From DASWUD01 sp036401755 (lineage in GTDB: Bacteria; Pseudomonadota; Gammaproteobacteria; Thiohalomonadales; Thiohalomonadaceae), in contig DASWUD010000079.1 in assembly GCA_036401755.1 (NCBI GenBank), forward strand, positions 1 to 7,650: DNA of 7,650 nucleotides, written 5' to 3'. Positions 1 to 5,910 of the stretch are shown here, in pieces. Below the pieces are notes generated by a model. That model did not search any database and had not been told where the DNA came from. It saw nothing but the letters and a program-made list of their open reading frames with translations. Position 1 is the first letter of the stretch, and the number at the start of each line of letters is the position of its first letter. A program made the translations under genes and the position numbers.

Positions 1-1
1 G

Positions 2-115
2 GCGCTGGAGGCGGTCAAGCGCTGGCGCTTCGTTCCGGCTCGGCGCGGCACACAGAGCGTCAGCGCCTGGGTGGTCGTGCCCATCACCTTCCGCCTCACT
101 CCAAGCGAGAGCTAA
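2..115 (+). CDS. tonB: TonB-family protein, C-terminal end (partial)
   Basis: Only the last 37 codons are in the window; the frame opens at the left edge and stops with TAA at 113-115. The visible peptide contains EAVKRWRFVPA and then VSAWVVVPITFRL, the ending typical of the TonB C-terminal domain: a helix, then the RWRF.PA motif and the final beta strand. This domain sits in the periplasm and binds the TonB box of outer-membrane transporters, passing on energy from ExbB-ExbD. The gene lies 6 nt upstream of exbB in the same direction, so one operon is likely. The family call rests on a short tail and on the exbBD context. A TolA or other energy-transducer paralogue is less likely because of the RWRF motif. 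Confidence 0.85.
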   Translation, partial: ALEAVKRWRFVPARRGTQSVSAWVVVPITFRLTPSES

Positions 116-121
116 TCGCCC

Positions 122-787
122 ATGACTACTACCATCACCTCGCCCATCGTCACCCTCACCCTCTGGCTGCTGCTGCTCTTCTCGGTGGTCACCTGGACCA
201 TCGTGGTGCGCAAGGGGTGGCTGCAGTGGCGCCTGGCGCGCATCAATCGCCACTTCCGCCAGCGCTTCTGGGAGGCCCCCGATCTGGCCCAAGCCGAAGC
301 ACAAACCAGCCACGTCGATGGACCGCTGGCGCGCCTGGCCCGCGCCGGCTTCCTTGCGCTCCACGACCTCCGCGCCCCGGCCACCCGCACACTGCTGCAC
401 CATGGCGACAGTCACGACGTGCTGGAAAACAGCCTCAAACAACAGATCCAGCAGGAGCAGCACCGCCTGGAGAGCGGCCTGATGGTGCTCGCCAGCATCG
501 GCAGCACGGCCCCGTTCGTGGGACTGTTTGGCACGGTGTGGGGCATCATGCATGCGCTGCAGGCGATCGGCGCCACGGGCTCCGCCAGCCTCGGTGTGGT
601 CGCCGGGCCGATCGGCGAGGCGCTCATCACCACCGCCATCGGTATCGCCACGGCGGTACCCGCCGTGCTCGCCTACAACTATGGGGTGCGCCGCACGCGC
701 CTCTATGTCAGCGAGATGGAGGAGTTCGCCGTGGGCTTTCTGCGCGTTGCCCTGCGCATGACGCCGCCCGCCGGAGCAGCGCAATAA
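122..787 (+). CDS. exbB: ExbB proton-channel subunit (MotA/TolQ/ExbB family)
   Basis: This 221-aa inner-membrane protein forms the proton channel that, with ExbD, energises TonB. Three hydrophobic segments are visible at about residues 10-30, 121-146 and 160-187, with a long cytoplasmic loop between the first two. TM2 carries the family signature around STAPFVGLFGTVWGIMHAL (about 128-146). TM3 carries GPIGEALITTAIGIATAVPA followed by AYN (about 162-186). Conserved Thr residues in both segments (T138; T170/T171) match the polar channel lining known in ExbB and TolQ. The length fits the shorter ExbB type. The ATG at 122 follows a weak purine-rich GAGAG about 10 nt upstream and lies 6 nt after the tonB stop. 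The stop TAA overlaps the exbD ATG (TAATG), suggesting translational coupling. TolQ is the main alternative, but the TonB neighbour favours ExbB. Confidence 0.92.
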   Translation: MTTTITSPIVTLTLWLLLLFSVVTWTIVVRKGWLQWRLARINRHFRQRFWEAPDLAQAEAQTSHVDGPLARLARAGFLALHDLRAPATRTLLHHGDSHDVLENSLKQQIQQEQHRLESGLMVLASIGSTAPFVGLFGTVWGIMHALQAIGATGSASLGVVAGPIGEALITTAIGIATAVPAVLAYNYGVRRTRLYVSEMEEFAVGFLRVALRMTPPAGAAQ

Positions 788-1641
788 TGGCCATCCAATC
801 CAATTCCGAGCAGGGCGTGATGAGCGAGATCAATGTCACGCCGCTGGTGGACGTGATGCTGGTGCTGCTGGTGGTATTTCTGGTGACCGCACCGCTGCTG
901 GTGCAGTCGATCGCGGTGGAGCTGCCGAAGACCGCCCCCACCACCCCCATCCCCGACCTGCACCACACTGACCTGACGATCAACGCCGAAGGGAAGATCT
1001 TCCTCGATAGCCAGCCCATGGAAATGGCGGCACTGGAAGTGGAGCTGAAGCGCCTCGCCCAGTCAGCGCACCCGCCGCAGGTGCTGATCCAGGCCGATCA
1101 CGCGCTGCCCTACGGCACCGTGGCGCAGATCCTGGCCCTGGTGCAACATGCTGGCATTCGTCAGCTCTCGATGGTCACGCAGGAGCGAGAACTCCCGCAC
1201 GGAGGCGGGCAACGCAAAGGCCACACACTACACGCCTCCTGTAACCCGTCGGTGCGCTCTCATGCAGGGTGGGGGTGGGTGGTAGCGGATTTTAGCGACG
1301 GCGTCTCGGCCATGAAAATTCGCGACCGCCTATGGGTTATAGGCACCCCTCATCAACCGGCATGGAATGGCCTTGAGGTTATTCGAACCGCTCACGGGGT
1401 CGCAATCGGCCGGTATCGCAACACCTGCAAAATTCACCGCGGCCCCCGGCCATATTTCTGCCAGCGCCTTCTGTGCCTCTTCGTGCCACCCATAGGTGCA
1501 ACTCACGACATCAGCCGCCAGCCTCTCGTCGAATTGAAGCCGTGCCGTGATGTCACCGCGGGCGGTCACTACATTCACACTGTCGCCCTCCCGCAGTTCG
1601 AGATGGCTCGCGGTGGCCGGATGCACTGTCGCCGTGGGTAG
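787..1641 (+). CDS. exbD: ExbD/TolR-family protein with abnormal C-terminal overrun
   Basis: ExbD is a single-span inner-membrane protein that works with ExbB; its periplasmic domain contacts TonB. The start ATG overlaps the exbB stop by one base, with GGAG about 10 nt upstream. Residues 13-40 show the family hallmark MSEINVTPLVDVMLVLLVVF, with the proton-carrying Asp at D22 in the membrane segment. A periplasmic ExbD fold follows to about residue 133 (VLIQADHALPYGTVAQIL, then GIRQLSMVTQE). Relatives end here, at about 130-145 aa. In this window no stop follows, and the frame stays open to a TAG at 1639-1641, giving 284 aa. The extra ~150 residues show no recognisable domain, and from 1330 on they lie antisense to the oxidoreductase. 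The real protein probably ends near 1190-1250, and a lost stop, a small indel or a sequencing error is likely. The ExbD identity is firm; the 3' end is not. Confidence 0.8.
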   Translation: MAIQSNSEQGVMSEINVTPLVDVMLVLLVVFLVTAPLLVQSIAVELPKTAPTTPIPDLHHTDLTINAEGKIFLDSQPMEMAALEVELKRLAQSAHPPQVLIQADHALPYGTVAQILALVQHAGIRQLSMVTQERELPHGGGQRKGHTLHASCNPSVRSHAGWGWVVADFSDGVSAMKIRDRLWVIGTPHQPAWNGLEVIRTAHGVAIGRYRNTCKIHRGPRPYFCQRLLCLFVPPIGATHDISRQPLVELKPCRDVTAGGHYIHTVALPQFEMARGGRMHCRRG

Positions 1642-3618
1642 CGGTGCGCGGCGACGCAGGCTCGGGAGTTGGCGGTGCTGGCTGTGGCAATTGGCCACCT
1701 CCTTCACCGAGACGAGTAGCAACGGCCACACATTGTTGTCCGCGGCCACCTCGTCGGGTTCTGGCACGGCGGAGTAACCATGGCGTTGCAGTTCGCTGGA
1801 AAAGATCTCGATACGGCCGCTTGGTGTGGCAAATCCCGCCGTACGGTATTTGCGATAGGCGGTGGTGAGCGCAAGATCGATTCCGCCCGGAGTGTCACGC
1901 AGCGTTTGCGCCGTAACTCCGGTGCGCGCGAGCACGTAATTGAGCGCGCTCTCGCTATCGCCATTGAAGAACCGTTCGTTCAATCCAAGACGTTTGGCGA
2001 TTTCGAAAACGATCCAGCGATCGGGGCGCGACTCACCGCGCGGTGGCACCAGCGCTGGCCGCAGCTGCAGGCGCGATTCCGCTTCCTGACTCACGAGGAA
2101 TCCTGGACACAATCCCTCGCGCTCCCAGGGCGAGGCCACCGGCAGGACGATATCGGCCAACTGCGCAGTGGGAGTAAGAAACATTTCGGTGATGGCAAAG
2201 AAATCGAGTTTATCGAGTAGCGCAGGGAAATCATCCGGGAGCGGTTTGGTCGCCAACCAGTTGCCGCCAAAGGCGAGCATCCCTCTTACCGGCGGCTGCG
2301 GCTGCGCCAGTGCCTCGGCCAGATCACTTCCCGATATCCAGCCGCGGCTCGAAGGGCCCAACGGCCGTTTGGCACGACCCAGCGTATCTGCCAGAGCATG
2401 CGGCGGCAGCAGCTCCATGCCCGCAATATCATTGAGGGGCAGTTTGCTGAAGGCAACGTTGCCGCCGGGGGCGTCCCAGTCGCCTGAGAGGGCGTACAGC
2501 AGGGAGATCGCACGCGTGGTTTGCGTGGCATCGGCATGCTGACACAGCCCGGTCCAGGTATTGAGCGCCAGCGGCCGGCACTCCGCCATCAACACGGCGG
2601 CGCGCCGTAACTGCTCTGCGGCAATGCCCGTTAATGCGGCGGAACGCTCCGGCGTCATGGCACGGCAGCGCTGCGCATAGTGGTCGAAAGCGGGACGGCA
2701 GATGACCGGACCGTCCGATGCCGCCACACTGAACGTGCCCTCCAGCGCCCACGGTCCTGGCTCACCGGATTTTGGCGCGCCTTCGCAAGTATCGGTTGTG
2801 ATGCTCCATACCTGCGGCTGACCGCCCTTCAGCAGCAGCTCGTTGTTATCGTCGCGCACCAGCCAGGGGCCGTTGCTCCAGCGCAGCAGAAAATCGCGAT
2901 CGACTGCGCCCAGACGCAGCAGTTCGCCGGCCAGTCCCAACGCCAGCGCCTTGTCGCTGCCAGGGCGAAGCTGCAGCCAGAGATCCGCCTTGCGGGCGAG
3001 CCCTTCGCCGCGCGGATCGATGACGATCAGTTTCATGCCGCGCTTCTGCGCCTTGCTGATCTCCAGTGCGAGAGCGGGCCAGCTGGTGGAGGGGTTGGCT
3101 CCCCACAGCAACAGACAGCCGGTGTGCTGCAGATCCGGCATGCCAAACCCGGCACCAAAGGTGAGTTGCGGAGAGAAATCCTTGTGCCAGTTGCAGTTCT
3201 CGGTGGCGAAGAGGACGTTGGGACTGCCATAGGCATGCGCGAGGCGATGGATCCAGCCGAAGGCATCCGCCATGGCCGTGCCGCTGGGGGTGGTGACACC
3301 GAACACCACTGCTTGTGGCTCACTCTCGCCGCGAATGGTATCCATCTTCCGCACAATCTCATCGAGCGCCTCTTCCCACCCGATGGGCTCCCACCGGGCA
3401 CCGGGACCGCGTGGACCGATGCGGCGCAGCGGGGTAAGAATGCGCTCCTGCGCATAGACCATCTCCGCCGCCGCACGCCCCTTGATGCAGAGGGCCCTGC
3501 CGGTGGGATGGTGCGGGTCGGCTTCGAGCTTTTTCAGGACGCCCTCTTCCACTGCGGCAACGGCCCCGCAGCGGGAGATGCAAAGCGGGCAGTAGGTACG
3601 AATGGTTTGGGGCTCCAT
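1330..3618 (-). CDS. Molybdopterin-dependent oxidoreductase (DMSO reductase family), substrate unknown
   Basis: A 762-aa Mo/W-bis-MGD enzyme. The N-terminal motif C10-x2-C13-x3-C17-x26-C44 is the usual [4Fe-4S] site, followed by LCIKGR and the RILTPLRRIGPRG stretch typical of the family. ENCNWHK places C142 as the likely metal ligand. Residues 160-215 (LLLWGANPSTSWP, KLIVIDPRGEG, ADLWLQLRPGSDKAL) are cofactor-binding segments. TEMFLTPTAQLADIVLPVASPWE (478-500) belongs to the second cofactor-binding region. The C-terminal molydop-binding domain runs from about 630 and ends with DPVSGSNNLKAIPCRL. No twin-arginine signal is seen, so it should be cytoplasmic. The overall layout resembles the acetylene hydratase / thiosulfate reductase-like branch. 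However, the position after the second Cys is Ile14, where acetylene hydratase has its catalytic Asp, so hydratase activity is unlikely. No electron-transfer or chaperone subunit lies nearby. GGAG stands 7 nt before the ATG. Annotations as 'formate dehydrogenase' would be unsafe. Confidence 0.88.
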   Translation of the reverse strand: MEPQTIRTYCPLCISRCGAVAAVEEGVLKKLEADPHHPTGRALCIKGRAAAEMVYAQERILTPLRRIGPRGPGARWEPIGWEEALDEIVRKMDTIRGESEPQAVVFGVTTPSGTAMADAFGWIHRLAHAYGSPNVLFATENCNWHKDFSPQLTFGAGFGMPDLQHTGCLLLWGANPSTSWPALALEISKAQKRGMKLIVIDPRGEGLARKADLWLQLRPGSDKALALGLAGELLRLGAVDRDFLLRWSNGPWLVRDDNNELLLKGGQPQVWSITTDTCEGAPKSGEPGPWALEGTFSVAASDGPVICRPAFDHYAQRCRAMTPERSAALTGIAAEQLRRAAVLMAECRPLALNTWTGLCQHADATQTTRAISLLYALSGDWDAPGGNVAFSKLPLNDIAGMELLPPHALADTLGRAKRPLGPSSRGWISGSDLAEALAQPQPPVRGMLAFGGNWLATKPLPDDFPALLDKLDFFAITEMFLTPTAQLADIVLPVASPWEREGLCPGFLVSQEAESRLQLRPALVPPRGESRPDRWIVFEIAKRLGLNERFFNGDSESALNYVLARTGVTAQTLRDTPGGIDLALTTAYRKYRTAGFATPSGRIEIFSSELQRHGYSAVPEPDEVAADNNVWPLLLVSVKEVANCHSQHRQLPSLRRRAPLPTATVHPATASHLELREGDSVNVVTARGDITARLQFDERLAADVVSCTYGWHEEAQKALAEIWPGAAVNFAGVAIPADCDPVSGSNNLKAIPCRLMRGAYNP

Positions 3619-3699
3619 ACGCGCGCTCCATTACGCAAGCCATGGTTTGTCACGATGTTAGCAAGTTGTCCGGACCAAACGTAACGGCGCCGGAAGCCC

Positions 3700-3716
3700 G
3701 CAAATTTCAAATTTGC
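3700..3716. promoter_or_regulatory. Perfect 17-bp palindrome in divergent intergenic region
   Basis: The sequence GCAAATTTCAAATTTGC is an 8+1+8 perfect inverted repeat in the 185-bp gap between the divergent oxidoreductase and lexA genes. It is AT-rich within GC-rich surroundings. It lies about 82 nt upstream of the oxidoreductase start codon and about 32 nt upstream of the lexA -35 element. The symmetry and location fit an operator for a dimeric regulator, more likely of the oxidoreductase. No T-run follows it and it sits upstream of both genes, so a terminator role is unlikely. The binding protein is unknown. Confidence 0.45.
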
Positions 3717-3747
3717 CGACTCCGACGATGCTCGCGGCCCACCACCC

Positions 3748-3776
3748 TTGAACGTTCTCCAAATGTTCTCTATGCT
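3748..3776 (+). promoter_or_regulatory. Predicted sigma70-type promoter of lexA operon
   Basis: A -35 element TTGAAC (3748-3753) and a -10 element TATGCT (3771-3776) are separated by exactly 17 nt. Transcription would start near 3783, giving a leader of only about 20 nt before the lexA ATG at 3804. The first SOS box fills the spacer and the second starts at about +1, so bound LexA should block RNA polymerase. The leader has only a weak Shine-Dalgarno (GAG at 3792-3794). Read by eye from consensus; the transcription start is inferred. Confidence 0.65.
3754..3768. promoter_or_regulatory. SOS box 1 (GTTC-N7-GTTC), LexA operator
   Basis: GTTCTCCAAATGTTC is a direct repeat of GTTC with a 7-nt spacer, the LexA operator form known from alphaproteobacteria (GAAC-N7-GAAC on the other strand). 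It lies wholly between the -35 and -10 elements. Its complement matches SOS box 2 at 13 of 15 positions. A GAAC directly before it (3750-3753) also makes an 8-bp GAACGTTC palindrome. Confidence 0.7.
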
Positions 3777-3782
3777 GATCGG

Positions 3783-3797
3783 GAACCTTTCGAGAAC
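3783..3797. promoter_or_regulatory. SOS box 2 (GAAC-N7-GAAC), LexA operator
   Basis: GAACCTTTCGAGAAC has the same half-sites and 7-nt spacing as box 1 but in the opposite orientation, 14 nt away (3769-3782). It begins at the predicted transcription start and reaches to 7 nt before the lexA ATG, overlapping the weak ribosome binding site. Two operators at one promoter suggest tight autoregulation, possibly cooperative. Confidence 0.7.
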
Positions 3798-3803
3798 CTT
3801 CCC

Positions 3804-4397
3804 ATGCCGACCGCCCAACAGTCCAGAGCCCTTGCCTTCATCCGCGACTTCCTCGCGGCGCACGGCCATGCGCCGACGCTGGAGGAGATCGGCGCGGCGC
3901 TGGGGGTGCGCTCCAAGGGGGCGGTGCATCGGCTGGTACAGGCGCTGGTGGACAAGGGGTTGTTGACCCGCGAGGGTTCGGGCTGGCGCGGGCTGCGTCT
4001 GGCAGGCCTTGAGAGTGAGCCCACGCTCCCGCTGCTGGGGCGCATTGCCGCGGGCCATCCCATCGAGGCGATCCCCGGCGAGGATACCCTCAACCTGAGC
4101 GACTTCCTGCTTGGGCCGCGCCGCTATGCGCTGCGTGTGGTGGGCGAGTCGATGATCGGTGCTGGGATCCTCAACGGCGATACGGTGGTGGTGGAGCAGG
4201 CCGACACCGCCCGCGACGGCGAGATCGTGGTGGCGCTCATCGACAACGCGGAGGCGACCCTCAAGCGGCTGAAGCGGCGCAAGGATGGGCTGATCGAACT
4301 CATCGCCGAGAACCCGGCCATGCCCACCCTCGTCTACCCCGCCGCGCGGGTGCGCATCCAGGGGGTGGTGGTCGGGCAGCTGCGCAGTTACCGGTAG
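3804..4397 (+). CDS. lexA: LexA SOS repressor with alphaproteobacterial-type HTH
   Basis: A 197-aa SOS repressor (E. coli LexA has 202 aa). Residues 1-65 form the winged helix: TLEEIGAALGV, then the recognition helix RSKGAVHRLVQAL (about 36-48). This helix resembles the alphaproteobacterial form (SKSGIHRL) rather than E. coli's RSPNAAEEHL. The self-cleavage site is A83-G84 in GRIAAGHPIEA. The catalytic pair is S116 (VGESM) and K154 (ATLKRLKRR), so RecA-stimulated autoproteolysis should be intact. The S24 domain fills residues 75-197. The ATG at 3804 is chosen because it gives the standard LexA N-terminus. An in-frame ATG at 3642 would add 54 non-family residues encoded across the promoter and operators. 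The polymerase gene starts 6 nt downstream, so the two form an operon. The chromosomal role is likely, but a second, accessory LexA cannot be excluded. Confidence 0.95.
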   Translation: MPTAQQSRALAFIRDFLAAHGHAPTLEEIGAALGVRSKGAVHRLVQALVDKGLLTREGSGWRGLRLAGLESEPTLPLLGRIAAGHPIEAIPGEDTLNLSDFLLGPRRYALRVVGESMIGAGILNGDTVVVEQADTARDGEIVVALIDNAEATLKRLKRRKDGLIELIAENPAMPTLVYPAARVRIQGVVVGQLRSYR

Positions 4398-4403
4398 ACC
4401 GCC

Positions 4404-5630
4404 ATGAGCAATCAATTTTGGGAACGCGCCATCATCCTGGTGGACATGAACGCCTTCTTCGCCTCCATCGAGCAGATGGACCACCCGGAGCTGCAGGGGC
4501 GCGCCATCGGCATCACCAACGGCACCACCGGCACCTGCATCATCACCTGCTCCTACGAGGCGCGCGCCTGGGGCATCAAGACCGGCATGCGCGTGAAGGA
4601 GGCGCGGCAGAAGTGCCCCGACTTCATCCAGATCCCGGCGCGTCCCGAACGCTACGCGCAGGTCTCCACCGCCATCATGGAATCGCTCACGCGCATCACC
4701 CCCGATGTGGAGGTCTTCTCGGTGGACGAGGCGTTTCTCGACGTGACCCAATGCCAGAGCCTGTTCGGTCCGCCCGAACAGATTGCACGGCTGGTGAAGC
4801 GCACCGTGTTCGAGGCCTCCGGCGTGCTCTGTTCGGTGGGGGTGTCGGGCGACAAGAGCACCGCCAAGTGGGCCGCCAAGCACAACAAGCCCGACGGCCT
4901 CACCGTGGTGCCACCCTGGGAGGCAGCGGAACGGCTGAAGAACGCCGGGGTGACCGAACTGTGCGGCATCGCCGGCGGCATTGGCCGCTATCTCGCCGAG
5001 CGCGGCGTGCACACCTGCGGTGACATGGCGCAGCTGCCGGTGAGCGAGATGGCGCGCCGTTTCGGCAACCTGGGGCGGCGTCTCTGGCTGATGGCGCAGG
5101 GGCTCGATCCCGCGCCGCTGGAGACGCGCATCGCGCCGCCCAAGAGCATGGGCCACGGCAAGGTGATGCCGCCCAACACCACCGCGCGTCACGTGATCCT
5201 CACCTATCTGGAACACATGAGCTTCAAGCTGGGCACGCGGCTGCGCCGGCACGCCATGGTGGCACAGAGTTTTTTCATCGGCCTGCGCGCCGATGGCGGC
5301 TGGCTCGGCGGCACCTATCACACGCCGCTGCCCACCAACGATGGCGCACCGCTAATGCAGCTATGCCGCACCATGATCGAAGAGGAGTGGTCGGGCGAAG
5401 GGGTGAGCCAAGTGCAGGTCACCGCGCTCGATCCGCGCGAGACAGGCGGGCAACTGGAGCTGTTTAGCGAATCGACCGAGGAGCGCGACAAGGCCAACGC
5501 GGTGATGGATGCCATCAATTCCCGTTACGGCGAATTTACGCTCGCCCCGGCGCGCCTGCTGCACCGTTCCGACATGCCCAACGTCATTGCGCCGGCGTGG
5601 AAACCGTATGGGCATCGGCAGACGATTTGA
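4404..5630 (+). CDS. dinB: Y-family DNA polymerase (Pol IV/DinB-like), translesion synthesis
   Basis: A 408-aa error-prone polymerase that copies past damaged template bases. The palm carries D14 in ILVDMNAFFASIE and D108-E109 in FSVDEAFLDV, the three metal-binding acidic residues. F19 occupies the steric-gate position that excludes ribonucleotides. SYEARAWGIKTGM (50-62) is the usual fingers segment. GVSGDKSTAKWAAKHNKPDG (146-165) follows in the palm. A helix-hairpin-helix-like thumb lies at about 187-212 (CGIAGGIGRYLAERGV). The little finger extends to about 345. QLELF (350-354) fits the beta-clamp-binding motif QL[SD]LF and is followed by a 54-residue tail with an INSRYG motif. It is longer than E. 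coli DinB (351 aa). It starts 6 nt after the lexA stop with no strong ribosome binding site, which suggests translational coupling and shared SOS control. The exact subfamily (DinB versus UmuC/ImuB-like) is less certain, but catalytic residues are present, unlike in ImuB. Confidence 0.9.
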   Translation: MSNQFWERAIILVDMNAFFASIEQMDHPELQGRAIGITNGTTGTCIITCSYEARAWGIKTGMRVKEARQKCPDFIQIPARPERYAQVSTAIMESLTRITPDVEVFSVDEAFLDVTQCQSLFGPPEQIARLVKRTVFEASGVLCSVGVSGDKSTAKWAAKHNKPDGLTVVPPWEAAERLKNAGVTELCGIAGGIGRYLAERGVHTCGDMAQLPVSEMARRFGNLGRRLWLMAQGLDPAPLETRIAPPKSMGHGKVMPPNTTARHVILTYLEHMSFKLGTRLRRHAMVAQSFFIGLRADGGWLGGTYHTPLPTNDGAPLMQLCRTMIEEEWSGEGVSQVQVTALDPRETGGQLELFSESTEERDKANAVMDAINSRYGEFTLAPARLLHRSDMPNVIAPAWKPYGHRQTI

Positions 5631-5728
5631 GCATTGGTTTCGGATCGGCGTTAACTCGCACTCCTGCATCCTTTGTTAGAAAAGATCAGGTGAAAGAACA
5701 ATCAAAACTCGATAGTGATGTTTGTGAT

Positions 5729-5763
5729 CCCCTCTCCCTGTCCCTCTCCCGGAGGGAGAGGGG
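5729..5763. repeat. C/T-rich, G/A-rich intergenic hairpin repeat (REP-like)
   Basis: CCCTCTCCC occurs twice (5730-5738 and 5742-5750) and is followed by GGGAGAGGG (5754-5762). The inner arm gives a 9-bp stem with a GGA loop. The outer arm gives an alternative 10-11 bp stem with a 15-nt loop. This pattern of two C/T arms and one G/A arm is a common dispersed intergenic repeat in gamma- and betaproteobacteria. It lies about 100 nt after the polymerase stop, with a short T-run (TATTTTTGC) some 40 nt further on, so it may help end or stabilise the lexA operon transcript. The rest of 5631-5910 is AT-richer than the flanks, and I see no gene, SOS box or clear promoter there. Confidence 0.6.
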
Positions 5764-5910
5764 ACCGTCCAGAAAATACTGTGCCGTTCCGATTCTTACG
5801 GACGTATTTTTGCTTTAACGCACGAGAGTAGTGTAACCAACGATGAGAGGGCGCATGAAAACAGTCGAGTGAAAAGACATTTCTTCACATCATAAACTAG
5901 AGCATTAATC

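Noticed and set aside
217..786. Upstream extension of the exbD frame through exbB
   Set aside because: This part is the out-of-frame reading of exbB (Arg/Pro/Gly-rich). ExbD proper starts at the ATG at 787 that overlaps the exbB stop.
1201..1239. GGAGGCG / CGCCTCC inverted repeat as an exb operon terminator
   Set aside because: The stem is only 7 bp with a 25-nt loop and no T-run follows, so a terminator is not supported.
2680..3684. Plus-strand open frame (334 codons) opposite the oxidoreductase
   Set aside because: It is the antisense shadow of conserved cofactor-binding segments and has no recognisable motif of its own.
3642..3803. Upstream in-frame ATG giving a 251-aa LexA
   Set aside because: The extra 54 residues are not LexA-like and are encoded across the predicted promoter and both SOS boxes. 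The ATG at 3804 gives the standard LexA N-terminus.
3534..5321. Long minus-strand open frame (595 codons) opposite lexA and the polymerase
   Set aside because: It lies antisense to two clear genes and is rich in His, Arg, Gly and Ala without any domain, as expected from GC-rich shadow frames.
5597..5818. Small plus-strand open frame after the polymerase gene
   Set aside because: It starts inside the polymerase gene in another frame, runs through the hairpin repeat and has no protein-like character.
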